NCBI GenBank assembly: GCA_937895955.1
Contig: CALAZI010000155.1
Coordinates: 1 to 19,485, forward strand
Source of the DNA: an uncultured Alphaproteobacteria bacterium
Lineage (GTDB): Bacteria; Pseudomonadota; Alphaproteobacteria; Caulobacterales; Parvularculaceae
Length of the DNA: 19,485 nucleotides
Direction: 5' to 3'
The position numbers and the translations under genes were made by a program. This document shows positions 1 to 5,945 of the stretch, piece after piece (position 1 is the first letter of the stretch; each line of letters begins with the position of its first letter). The notes beneath the pieces are model-generated. The model did no database searches. It saw only the letters and a program-made list of their open reading frames with translations, and was not told the DNA's origin.

Positions 1-16
1 TCCCATGCGGCGAGCG

Positions 17-63
17 ATCCCGGACCCGCATTGCAGCGCTGCGCGCCGCAATGCATCCGGGAT
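17..63. repeat. 47-bp intergenic palindrome, copy 1
   Basis: An imperfect inverted repeat whose arms begin ATCCCGGA and end TCCGGGAT, with inner arms CGCATTGC and GCAATGC around a GC-rich loop. It has the same layout and length as the palindrome at 154-200 but different bases in the paired positions. The first 15 bases of the window (TCCCATGCGGCG...) resemble the sequence that follows the second copy, so another copy may be cut by the left edge. It lies in gene-free DNA and probably folds as a hairpin in RNA or single-stranded DNA. Confidence 0.6.
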
Positions 64-153
64 GACGAGACCCGACCGCGAAGCGGTCAATTCACAGTCA
101 GCACGCATCCGCCCGCCGGCGCCGGGATGAGCGGCGATAAATCAGGCGCCGTC

Positions 154-200
154 ATCCCGCACGCAAAGCGGCGCGCAGCGACGCTTTGCAGATGCGGGAT
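154..200. repeat. 47-bp intergenic palindrome, copy 2
   Basis: An inverted repeat with outer arms ATCCCGCA and TGCGGGAT and inner arms CGCAAAGCG and CGCTTTGC. Compared with copy 1 the stem bases change on both sides together (CGG/CCG to CGC/GCG, and CATTG/CAATG to CAAAG/CTTTG), so pairing is kept while sequence is not. It lies in the 560-bp gene-free stretch upstream of the cold-shock gene. Confidence 0.6.
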
Positions 201-215
201 CCCATGCCGCGCCAG

Positions 216-346
216 CCCTCGAGGCGCGGCTGACGCCCGCGCGCCTCAGGATGAGGACGCAGACGGCCGCCGCTATGGGCGCTGAGGATGCGGCTCAGGA
301 ACTCCCTCGCCCTGAGGCGCTTTCGCGCAGCGAAAGCCTTGAAGGG
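216..346. repeat. REPIN-like element 1 (divergent)
   Basis: Two related palindromic units in opposite orientation. The first, about 216-255, has arms CCCTCGAGGCGCG and CGCGCCTCAGGATGAG. The second, about 304-346, runs from CCCTCGCCCTGAGG to AGCCTTGAAGGG, with a perfect GCTTTCGC/GCGAAAGC tip. About 48 bp separates them, longer than in the other copies. This is the most diverged of four such elements in the first 2.4 kb. The rest of the 1-560 stretch shows no credible gene: ORFs across it run through these repeats and lack start signals. Confidence 0.6.
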
Positions 347-397
347 CCGGGAGCGCCAGGGCGCATGCAGGGCGGGCGGAACAGGGGGAAATTTCCC

Positions 398-426
398 TTG
401 ATATTCCGGCGGCGAGGGGCCATATC
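398..426 (+). promoter_or_regulatory. Possible promoter of the cold-shock gene
   Basis: TTGATA (398-403) and CATATC (421-426) are separated by 17 bp, a plausible -35/-10 pair. Initiation about 7 nt downstream would give a leader of roughly 125 nt before the cold-shock start. Long structured leaders are typical of cspA-family mRNAs. Both hexamers are weak matches, so this is tentative. Confidence 0.25.
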
Positions 427-560
427 GTGCGCGAACCAATGCTTTGGGCCGTCTATTAGGCCTCACGGAAGACCTTTTTGAACTCCTCCAAAACATCGGT
501 TTCTACCGGCTTCGCCTCAAAAGCGGGGTCATCCACGCCAATGTCTGAAGGAGACTGAAA

Positions 561-764
561 ATGGCTACCGGAAAAGTGAAATGGTACAATTCGCAAAAGG
601 GCTACGGCTTCATCCAGCCGGATGACGGCGGCAAGGACGTGTTCGTCCACGCCACCGCGCTCGAAGCGGCGGGCATGCGCTCGCTGAATGACGGCCAGGC
701 CGTCAGCTACGAATTGCAGTCGGACCGCGGCAAGACGTCCGCCGGCCAGCTGAAAGCCATCTAA
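561..764 (+). CDS. Cold-shock domain protein (CspA family)
   Basis: A 67-residue single cold-shock domain, the full usual length of the family. It is a small OB-fold protein that binds single-stranded RNA or DNA and melts mRNA secondary structure in the cytoplasm. RNP1 is seen as KGYGFI (residues 13-18) and RNP2 as VFVHA (27-31), after the typical opening MATGKVKWYN. The start is set by GAAGGAG (547-553), 7 nt before the ATG. A strong intrinsic terminator follows 26 bp after the stop, so the gene looks monocistronic. The basic protein gene at 846 starts just beyond that terminator. The family is certain; whether this member is cold-induced, growth-phase-controlled or constitutive cannot be read from the sequence. 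Confidence 0.97.
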   Translation: MATGKVKWYNSQKGYGFIQPDDGGKDVFVHATALEAAGMRSLNDGQAVSYELQSDRGKTSAGQLKAI

Positions 765-790
765 GCTTTACGGAGTTGATCCGTATCGGG

Positions 791-822
791 AACGCCGGGC
801 CGGAACGCCCGGCGTTTTTTTT
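791..822 (+). terminator. Intrinsic terminator of the cold-shock gene
   Basis: A perfect 10-bp stem AACGCCGGGC/GCCCGGCGTT (791-800 and 807-816) with a 6-nt loop. Eight T residues occupy 815-822, the first two within the stem. It faces the plus strand, just after the cold-shock stop codon. Confidence 0.92.
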
Positions 823-845
823 CGCTCACGCTGAAGGAATCAAAA

Positions 846-1079
846 ATGGCCGATCGCTCGTCTCCCGCCTCGAAAAAGGCCGCGCGTCTTAACGCCGAAA
901 CCGCCGCGATGATCGAAGTGCGCCGCGCGACGGAAAGACAGCGCGAGAAATCGGAAAAGCTGAAGCAGCTTCGGCTCGAACGCGACGCGGCGCTGCCGAG
1001 AAAGAAAAAGCCCGCCGCGCGCAAGCCGGCGACGTCCGATCTCAATCTCGCAGCGACGCAAAAGCTCGCGAAGAAATAA
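846..1079 (+). CDS. Small basic Lys/Arg/Ala-rich protein of unknown function
   Basis: A 77-residue hydrophilic protein, very rich in Lys, Arg and Ala. Residues about 20-45 (charged, with a heptad-like Leu spacing in EKLKQLRLERD) should form a helix or short coiled coil. The C-terminus is Lys/Ala-rich (RKKKPAARKPA). There are no cysteines, signal peptide or membrane segment. GAAGGA (833-838) lies 7 nt before the ATG, which supports the start. It follows the cold-shock gene but is cut off from it by the terminator at 791-822, so expression would need readthrough or its own promoter. The composition suggests nucleic-acid or ribosome binding, which is inference only. I recall similar short basic proteins near csp genes in alphaproteobacteria but know no assigned function. 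Confidence 0.75.
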   Translation: MADRSSPASKKAARLNAETAAMIEVRRATERQREKSEKLKQLRLERDAALPRKKKPAARKPATSDLNLAATQKLAKK

Positions 1080-1095
1080 AGCCGGTCTCGCCGAT

Positions 1096-1578
1096 TCAGC
1101 CGCGCGCAGCTTTGCTCGCCATACACATGGCGACCGCCGCATAGCTCGACGTGGCGATCTTTTCCATGTCGGCGGGGTTGAGGCCGTATTTCGAAATGAT
1201 CCGCGTCGCGTCGGCGCGCGCTTGTCGTTCCGCCGCGCGCGCGGCCGCGTCATCGCCCGACTTTCTCGCGATCTCATGCGCGAAGCTCGCCGGCATCAAC
1301 ACGGCGGCGATTTCCATCTGACGCGGTGAGAATTCCTTCGACAGCTTCTTGTCGGCGCATTGGCAAAGCGAGGGGACGCGCGTCTTCATCGCGCCGAGCA
1401 TCGCGCGTTCGGCGCCGCCGACATTCTTCGCTTTCATCCGCGCAATCTCCGCGTCGATCGAGGCCGCATAGGTCTCGGCGCAGGCGGCGGCGAACGCCGA
1501 GCTTTCTTCCGTTTTCTTCTCCGTCGAGGGCGAACAGCCGGCGAGGGCGAGGGCGGCGATCATCAAGGCGCGCATCAT
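1096..1578 (-). CDS. Putative lipoprotein of unknown function
   Basis: A 160-residue protein beginning with a short lipoprotein signal: Met-Met-Arg, a hydrophobic stretch, then the lipobox LAGC with Cys15 as the lipidation site. A Ser/Thr/Lys/Glu-rich linker follows (residues 16-27). The remaining domain is mainly helical and carries several further cysteines, including the pair CQC near residue 97 and one near the C-terminus. It is expected to be anchored to the periplasmic face of a membrane. GGGAG (minus strand, 1587-1583) precedes two adjacent ATG codons. It gives 4 nt to the first and 7 nt to the second, so translation may start one codon later. I do not recognise the domain. The gene converges with the small basic protein gene, 16 bp away. 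Confidence 0.8.
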   Translation of the reverse strand: MMRALMIAALALAGCSPSTEKKTEESSAFAAACAETYAASIDAEIARMKAKNVGGAERAMLGAMKTRVPSLCQCADKKLSKEFSPRQMEIAAVLMPASFAHEIARKSGDDAAARAAERQARADATRIISKYGLNPADMEKIATSSYAAVAMCMASKAARG

Positions 1579-1615
1579 AAGACTCCCATTCTCGCGCGGG
1601 AGTTTGAGGCGGAAG

Positions 1616-1742
1616 GGTCAAGATAGGGTTTCGTTTTGGGGCGTCATCCTTCGAGGCTCGCTGCGCTCGCACCTCAGGATGAGGAGAGTTCCAAAACAGC
1701 CCTCACCCTGAGGCGCTTTTGCGAAGCGAAAGCCTCGAAGGG
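1616..1742. repeat. REPIN-like element 2; left copy of a 127-bp direct repeat
   Basis: Identical to 2210-2336 except for G1723 versus A2317. It contains a palindromic unit at 1648-1684 (CCTTCGAGG ... CCTCAGGATGAGG), a 15-bp spacer, and an inverted relative at 1700-1742 (CCCTCACCCTGAGG ... CCTCGAAGGG). A 32-bp unpaired lead (1616-1647) is also shared by both copies. Two short palindromes in inverted orientation is the architecture called REPIN in gammaproteobacteria. The element ends 44 bp before the GIY-YIG start codon. Confidence 0.9.
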
Positions 1743-1786
1743 CGAGGGCGTCTTGTGGACTGCGGCGGCGGCATTAGACTGATCGG

Positions 1787-2104
1787 ATGATCACCGCCTA
1801 TGTCTACATTCTTCGCTGCGCCGATAATTCCTATTATGTGGGCTCCCATCGCGGCGACGATCTGGAAACGCGCGTTTCTCAGCATCAAACCGGGACTTTC
1901 CCTGACGCCTACACGTCGAAACGCAGGCCCGTGACGCTTGTCTGGTCGGAACGGTTCACGCGGTTTGACGATGCCGTCGCTTTCGAGAGGCGCGTAAAGG
2001 GGTGGAGCCGCGCGAAAAAAGACGCGCTCATTCGCGGCGATTTCGATGCGTTGAAATTTCTCGCCAAGCGTCCGGGGGTGAGGGCCAAACGGTCGTCGTC
2101 CTGA
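1787..2104 (+). CDS. Single-domain GIY-YIG nuclease family protein (YhbQ/UPF0213-like)
   Basis: A 105-residue protein covering one GIY-YIG domain. The signature appears as VYILRCADNSYYVGS (residues 6-20): the first tyrosine motif is Y5-V-Y7, the second Y16-Y17-V18-G19. Arg29 in LETRVSQH and Glu67 in FERRVKGWSR sit where the family's catalytic Arg and metal-binding Glu are found, so the active site looks intact. The domain ends near residue 90, and the last 15 residues are a basic tail. No fused UvrC-like or DNA-binding domain is present. No Shine-Dalgarno is evident before the ATG, so it may be poorly translated or leaderless. The gene is bracketed by near-identical 127-bp repeats, and a third repeat starts 6 bp after its stop. 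The family's cellular role is poorly known; a link to repeat spread or maintenance is my inference. Confidence 0.9.
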   Translation: MITAYVYILRCADNSYYVGSHRGDDLETRVSQHQTGTFPDAYTSKRRPVTLVWSERFTRFDDAVAFERRVKGWSRAKKDALIRGDFDALKFLAKRPGVRAKRSSS

Positions 2105-2110
2105 CGCATT

Positions 2111-2211
2111 CATCCTTCGAGGCCCGGCTTGCGCCGGGCGCCTCAGGATGAGGGGAGGCGCGACGCGGTCCTCATCGTGAGGCGCTTTCGCAAAGCAACA
2201 GCTTCGATCGG
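2111..2211. repeat. REPIN-like element 3 (divergent)
   Basis: Starts 6 bp after the GIY-YIG stop codon. The first palindrome, 2111-2153 (CATCCTTCGAGG to CCTCAGGATGAGG), has a different tip from the 127-bp copies: CCGGC-TTGC-GCCGG, fully paired. The second, about 2169-2211, reads CCTCATCGTGAGG then GCTTTCGCAAAGC and a degraded end GCTTCGATCGG. It abuts, with at most a base or two of overlap, the next element, which begins at 2210. Confidence 0.75.
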
Positions 2212-2336
2212 TCAAGATAGGGTTTCGTTTTGGGGCGTCATCCTTCGAGGCTCGCTGCGCTCGCACCTCAGGATGAGGAGAGTTCCAAAACAGCCCTCAC
2301 CCTGAGGCGCTTTTGCAAAGCGAAAGCCTCGAAGGG
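2210..2336. repeat. REPIN-like element 4; right copy of the 127-bp direct repeat
   Basis: Matches 1616-1742 at 126 of 127 positions in the same orientation, 594 bp away. Palindromic units lie at 2242-2278 and 2294-2336. The single difference (A2317) lengthens the second hairpin tip to CGCTTT/AAAGCG. The repeat boundaries go beyond the palindromes to include the same 32-bp lead, so a whole segment was duplicated or homogenised recently. The rest of the gap (2337-2496) contains only a short inverted repeat at 2361-2391 and the ribosome-binding site of the next gene. Confidence 0.9.
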
Positions 2337-2360
2337 GCGCGGGCTGAGACCCCCGCCCGC

Positions 2361-2391
2361 CGCTCATTCCGGCCCCGCGCGCGAATGAGCG
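2361..2391. repeat. Short inverted repeat CGCTCATTC/GAATGAGCG
   Basis: A perfect 9-bp stem (2361-2369 and 2383-2391) with a 13-nt GC-rich loop. There is no T-tract, so it is not a standard terminator. A related sequence, CCGCTCATTCGCGCGC, with a poorer partner arm occurs at 3254-3288 on the far side of the membrane protein gene. Confidence 0.5.
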
Positions 2392-2496
2392 CTATTTGCA
2401 AACTGACCGTTTTCCGGTCGGGCCGAAATCCATGCGGGACGCAGCGCTTGCCCCTCTTATCCGTCCACCCCATATCTATGACCAAGGGGGTGGTGC

Positions 2497-3231
2497 GTGG
2501 AAAGAAAGCGGGGATATGGGCAAGGGCTGAAACGGCGGGCCGGTCCGTCGCCGCTGTCCATCGTCATCATCGGCCTCGCGCTTGTCGTTTGGCTTACGCA
2601 ATTCGTTCCAACGACGATTTACGCTGAGTGCGGCTACGCGCTCTATTGGGTGAACGGCTGGTTTTCTTTCGCATCGCTTTTTCAATGGATGGGCGTCGCA
2701 ATCGCCGCCGCGATAATTCTTTGGCTTGTTTCGTTCTTTGACTGCGAAGCGCGAAAGGCGTGGGGCGAGGCGTTGATGCAAGGCGTGTTGCTTGTCACGC
2801 TCGGCTTCTGGCTTTTTGCGATCAAGTCCTTCCTGTTTCCTTACGCTTTTCCCAATCAGGCGCAAATGATGACGGCCGTCAATTTCATCAACCCGCTGGA
2901 CATTACGCTTGTAACAGAACCGTCGCCGCGAATTGGCGACGATGATCCGTTGCGGCCGGTTGTCGAATTTGAAGACCATCCGTATTTCGATCCGGCAATC
3001 GATAAAAAGCTGAATGAAATCTTCATCAGCGAATACTCGCCGACCGGCGCCGATATGATGCGACTTGAAGCCTGCGTCGCCGAACAACGCCGCGCGCTCG
3101 CGCAGTGGAAGCTGGATCGCGAAACGCTCCGCGCCTGGTATGACGAAGAATTCTACCGCGACAAACCCAAACGCCCGCGCGACTGGCGCGAGGAAGTCGC
3201 CGAAGAAGAGGCAAGAGAAGAGACGCCGTAA
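2497..3231 (+). CDS. Hypothetical membrane protein, three transmembrane helices
   Basis: A 244-residue protein with a short basic N-terminus and three hydrophobic segments at about residues 19-37, 63-81 and 94-113. A long hydrophilic C-terminal half (about 120-244) follows, acidic and then strongly charged, ending in alternating Glu/Arg that should be helical. I do not recognise the family. The start is a GTG with AAGGGGG (2484-2490) 6 nt upstream; no in-frame ATG fits as well. Its codons look like typical chromosomal genes here, but it contains fewer GC-rich stretches than its neighbours. It lies between the repeat-rich region and parE, converging with parE with 80 bp between stops. The opposite-strand ORF across it (2476-3261) is a shadow. 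Confidence 0.8.
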   Translation: MERKRGYGQGLKRRAGPSPLSIVIIGLALVVWLTQFVPTTIYAECGYALYWVNGWFSFASLFQWMGVAIAAAIILWLVSFFDCEARKAWGEALMQGVLLVTLGFWLFAIKSFLFPYAFPNQAQMMTAVNFINPLDITLVTEPSPRIGDDDPLRPVVEFEDHPYFDPAIDKKLNEIFISEYSPTGADMMRLEACVAEQRRALAQWKLDRETLRAWYDEEFYRDKPKRPRDWREEVAEEEAREETP

Positions 3232-3311
3232 GGGCTGCGCGATCTCGCACCCGCCGCTCATTCGCGCGCAGGCGCCGGGGCGAGCGGATAGCGGTGTCGA
3301 AGCAACTTCTT

Positions 3312-5321
3312 CTAAATATCCAACTCGTCCCTCACAAAGCTCGCATTCTCCTGAATGAATTGGAAGCGCGCTTCGGCCTTTTTGCCCATCAGCCGGTCGA
3401 CGAGGTCTGAGGCGTCGTCCTGTTTGTCGTCGGCGATGACGACGCGGGCGAGGGCGCGCGTTTCGGGGTTCATCGTCGTTTCCTTCAATTGCGCCGGCAT
3501 CATTTCGCCGAGGCCCTTGAAGCGGCCGACATCGACTTTCTGGTTCGACTTGAATTCCGATTTGATGAGCGCGTCTTTGGCGTCGTCGTCCATCGCGTAG
3601 ACCGTCTTGCCGCCGGCGGTGAGGCGATAGAGCGGCGGCTGCGCGAGATAAAGCCTCCCTGCGTCGATCATCTCCTTCATCTCCTGATAGAAGAAGGTGA
3701 TGAGGAGAGACGCGATATGCGCGCCGTCGACATCGGCGTCGGTCATGATGATGATCTTGTCGTAGCGCAAATCATCGAGATCGAATTTCGCGCCGAGAGA
3801 GACGCCGAGCGCCTGCGCGATGTCCTGAATTTCCTGGTTCGCCGTGATCTTGTCGCGGCCTGCGCTCGCAACGTTCAAAATCTTGCCGCGCAGGGGAAGG
3901 ATCGCCTGCGTCGCACGGTTGCGCGCCTGTTTGGCGCTGCCGCCGGCCGAGTCGCCCTCGACGAGGAAGATTTCCGTGCCTTCGCGATCCTTCTGCGAAC
4001 AATCGGCGAGCTTGCCGGGAAGGCGGAGTTTCCTCGTCGCGGCGGCGCGCGAAACTTCCTTTTCGCGACGTCGGCGCATGCGTTCGTCGGCGCGGTCGAT
4101 CACCCATTGAAGGAGATCGTTCGCCTGTTTCGGATGGCTGGCGAGCCAGTGATCGAAAGCGGGTCTGACCGCGTTTTCGACAAGGCGCTGCGCTTCCGCC
4201 GTCGCCAGCTTGTCTTTCGTCTGGCCCTGGAATTCCGGATTGCGAACGAAGACGGAGAGGAGCGCGCCGGCGGTGCCCATAATGTCTTCGGGCGTCACAT
4301 TGCCGGCTTTCTTGCTGCCGACGAGATCGGCATAGGCCTTCAATCCCTTGGAGAGCGCGGCGCGAAGGCCCGCCTCATGCGTGCCGCCTTCGGCGGTCGG
4401 GATCGTGTTGCAATAGGAGTGGATGAAACCGTCGGCGTCGCCGAACCCGGCCGCGCCCCAGCAGACCGCCCATTCGACATTGCCGTGGCCGTTGTCTTCC
4501 TTGCGCTCGATGCGCCCGGCGAACATTTCGTCGGTGACCGTCGGTTTCGAGCCGATCAGCGAGACGAGATAATCGGTGAGGCCCGCCTCGAAATGAAAGA
4601 CGGCTTCCGCGGGCGTGTCGTCCTTGATGAGCGATGCGGCGCAGCGCCAGCGGATTTCAACCCCGCCGAAGAGATACGCCTTCGAGCGCGCCATCCGGTA
4701 AAGCCGCGCCGGCTTGAACTGGGCCTTTGCCCCGAAAATTTCCGGGTCGGGATGAAACTTCACCATCGTGCCGCGCTTGTTATGCGCCGCGCCGGCGTCT
4801 TTCAGCTTCGATGTCGGATGACCCTTTGAATAGGTCTGCCGCCAGGCCTGACGATTGCGATAGACCTCGACGAGGAGATCGTCTGAAAGCGCGTTGACGA
4901 CGGAAACGCCGACGCCGTGCAAGCCGCCCGACGTCGCATAGGCCTTGCCCTCGAACTTGCCGCCCGAATGCAGCGTCGTCATGATGACTTCAAGCGCCGA
5001 CTTGTTTCTGAATTTCGGATGCGGGTCGACGGGAATGCCGCGGCCGTTATCGGTGACGGCGAGATAGCCGTCGTCGAAAAGCTCGACCTCGATGCGGCTT
5101 GCGTGCCCGGCGACCGCCTCGTCCATCGCGTTGTCGAGCACTTCCGCGAAAAGATGGTGCAGCGCCTTCTCGTCCGTGCCGCCGATATACATGCCGGGGC
5201 GCTTGCGGACGGGCTCAAGCCCCTCAAGGACCTCGATGTCCTTGGCGGTGTAATCGCCGCCGCCGGACGCGCCGGAAAAGAGGTCGTTCTCCGAGGCTTT
5301 CTTCGCTGCTTTTCTCGCCAT
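3312..5321 (-). CDS. parE: DNA topoisomerase IV subunit B
   Basis: A 669-residue ATPase and TOPRIM subunit that pairs with ParC to decatenate daughter chromosomes. The GHKL ATPase domain shows Glu60 in AEVLDNAMDEA (general base), Asn64, DNGRGIP (91-97) and the ATP-lid glycine loop GGLHGVGVS (132-140). The transducer domain contains QTKDKL (367-372). The TOPRIM domain shows EGDSAGG (455-461), LPLRGKILNV (475-484) and the metal-binding DADVDG (528-533), and FKGLGEM (601-607) follows. The opening DYTAKDIEVLEGLEPVRKRP and the length, without the GyrB-type C-terminal insert, favour ParE over GyrB. No parC is nearby, which is common in alphaproteobacteria. The ATG is at the start of the conserved Lys-rich leader, and a weak GGAG lies somewhat far upstream. 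Complete, with no anomalies seen. Confidence 0.96.
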   Translation of the reverse strand: MARKAAKKASENDLFSGASGGGDYTAKDIEVLEGLEPVRKRPGMYIGGTDEKALHHLFAEVLDNAMDEAVAGHASRIEVELFDDGYLAVTDNGRGIPVDPHPKFRNKSALEVIMTTLHSGGKFEGKAYATSGGLHGVGVSVVNALSDDLLVEVYRNRQAWRQTYSKGHPTSKLKDAGAAHNKRGTMVKFHPDPEIFGAKAQFKPARLYRMARSKAYLFGGVEIRWRCAASLIKDDTPAEAVFHFEAGLTDYLVSLIGSKPTVTDEMFAGRIERKEDNGHGNVEWAVCWGAAGFGDADGFIHSYCNTIPTAEGGTHEAGLRAALSKGLKAYADLVGSKKAGNVTPEDIMGTAGALLSVFVRNPEFQGQTKDKLATAEAQRLVENAVRPAFDHWLASHPKQANDLLQWVIDRADERMRRRREKEVSRAAATRKLRLPGKLADCSQKDREGTEIFLVEGDSAGGSAKQARNRATQAILPLRGKILNVASAGRDKITANQEIQDIAQALGVSLGAKFDLDDLRYDKIIIMTDADVDGAHIASLLITFFYQEMKEMIDAGRLYLAQPPLYRLTAGGKTVYAMDDDAKDALIKSEFKSNQKVDVGRFKGLGEMMPAQLKETTMNPETRALARVVIADDKQDDASDLVDRLMGKKAEARFQFIQENASFVRDELDI

Positions 5322-5475
5322 CGACGTCGTTCAACTCCACGATCGGGGGCTCCCATTAGGCCGAATCCGCAAGGCGCGCCAAGCGCTGGGGAAAATTCCG
5401 CCGATTTCGCCGTTTTTGGCGATGACGCGCCGGCGTGATAGTCTCGGCCCGCCCTGCGGCAAGGGAGGGAGAACC

Positions 5476-5922
5476 ATGAACGCACCGGCTTTATCCGCGA
5501 AAATCCCGTGGCATTTCTGGGCGGTCGGCGTCTTCGCCGTCCTGTGGAACGCTTTCGGCTGCTACGACTATTACATGACCAATACGGTCGGCGACGATTA
5601 TATGCAGAGCGCCGGCATGACCGCCGAACAGATCGCCTATCTCAACGGCAAGCCGGTCTGGCTGACCGCGATCTGGGCGATCGGCGTGTGGGGCGGCCTT
5701 CTCGGCGGCCTATTGCTCCTGATACGGAACAAATGGGCGGTTGAGGTTTTCATCGTCTCGTTCCTCGCCTACGCTTTCAGTCTTGTCGACGCCTATCTGC
5801 TGGATCCGATGGAAGGCGGCGTCGGCGCGGCGATGATGGTGATGCAGTTCGTCATTTTCGCGCTCTGCGTTTTCTTCATCTGGTATTCCAAGCGCGCGAA
5901 AAAGAGCGGACTATTGCGTTAG
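5476..5922 (+). CDS. Small four-helix inner-membrane protein, paralogue of 14506-14937
   Basis: A 148-residue protein with four predicted transmembrane helices (about residues 12-32, 60-78, 84-104 and 112-134). The sequence between helices 1 and 2 is polar and contains M-T-A-E-Q-I-A-Y, followed by a Pro-x-Trp before helix 2. The C-terminus is basic and ends SGLLR. GGGAGGGA (5463-5470) fixes the ATG at 5476; the frame is open 60 bp further upstream but without signals there. Homologues are often labelled sugar transporter in databases. Nothing here shows a transport function, and I would call it unknown. It starts divergently from parE and converges with the crotonase gene, leaving 23 bp between stops. 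It resembles the third gene of the ArsR operon at 14506-14937 over its whole length. Confidence 0.82.
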   Translation: MNAPALSAKIPWHFWAVGVFAVLWNAFGCYDYYMTNTVGDDYMQSAGMTAEQIAYLNGKPVWLTAIWAIGVWGGLLGGLLLLIRNKWAVEVFIVSFLAYAFSLVDAYLLDPMEGGVGAAMMVMQFVIFALCVFFIWYSKRAKKSGLLR

Positions 5923-5945
5923 CTTTGCAATTGTCGCGTGTCGCT

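Noticed and set aside
386..397. Perfect 12-bp palindrome GGGAAATTTCCC upstream of the cold-shock gene
   Set aside because: It sits just upstream of the weak promoter candidate but appears once, and no adjacent regulator points to it. Too little to call an operator.
152..496. Open frames on both strands in the 1-560 gap
   Set aside because: They run straight through palindromic repeats, are Arg-rich and lack ribosome-binding sites.
1616..2336. Composite transposon or insertion sequence
   Set aside because: The repeats are too short and palindromic, no transposase is encoded between them, and I could not find a target-site duplication. REPIN-like repeats explain the structure better.
216..2336. 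CRISPR array
   Set aside because: The repeats are few, irregularly spaced and palindromic with diverged copies. There are no uniform spacers and no cas genes.
2476..3261. Minus-strand open frame of 261 codons opposite the membrane protein
   Set aside because: Similar in length to the plus-strand frame, but it has no coherent hydrophobic or domain pattern. The plus frame has a strong ribosome-binding site and three clean membrane helices.
3254..3288. Possible bidirectional terminator between the membrane protein gene and parE
   Set aside because: The hairpin is imperfect and has no T-tract on either strand.
3489..4829. Long plus-strand open frame (about 446 codons)
   Set aside because: It lies wholly opposite parE, whose catalytic motifs are unmistakable. 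The translation is a low-complexity Arg/Ala/Glu-rich shadow typical of high-GC antisense frames.
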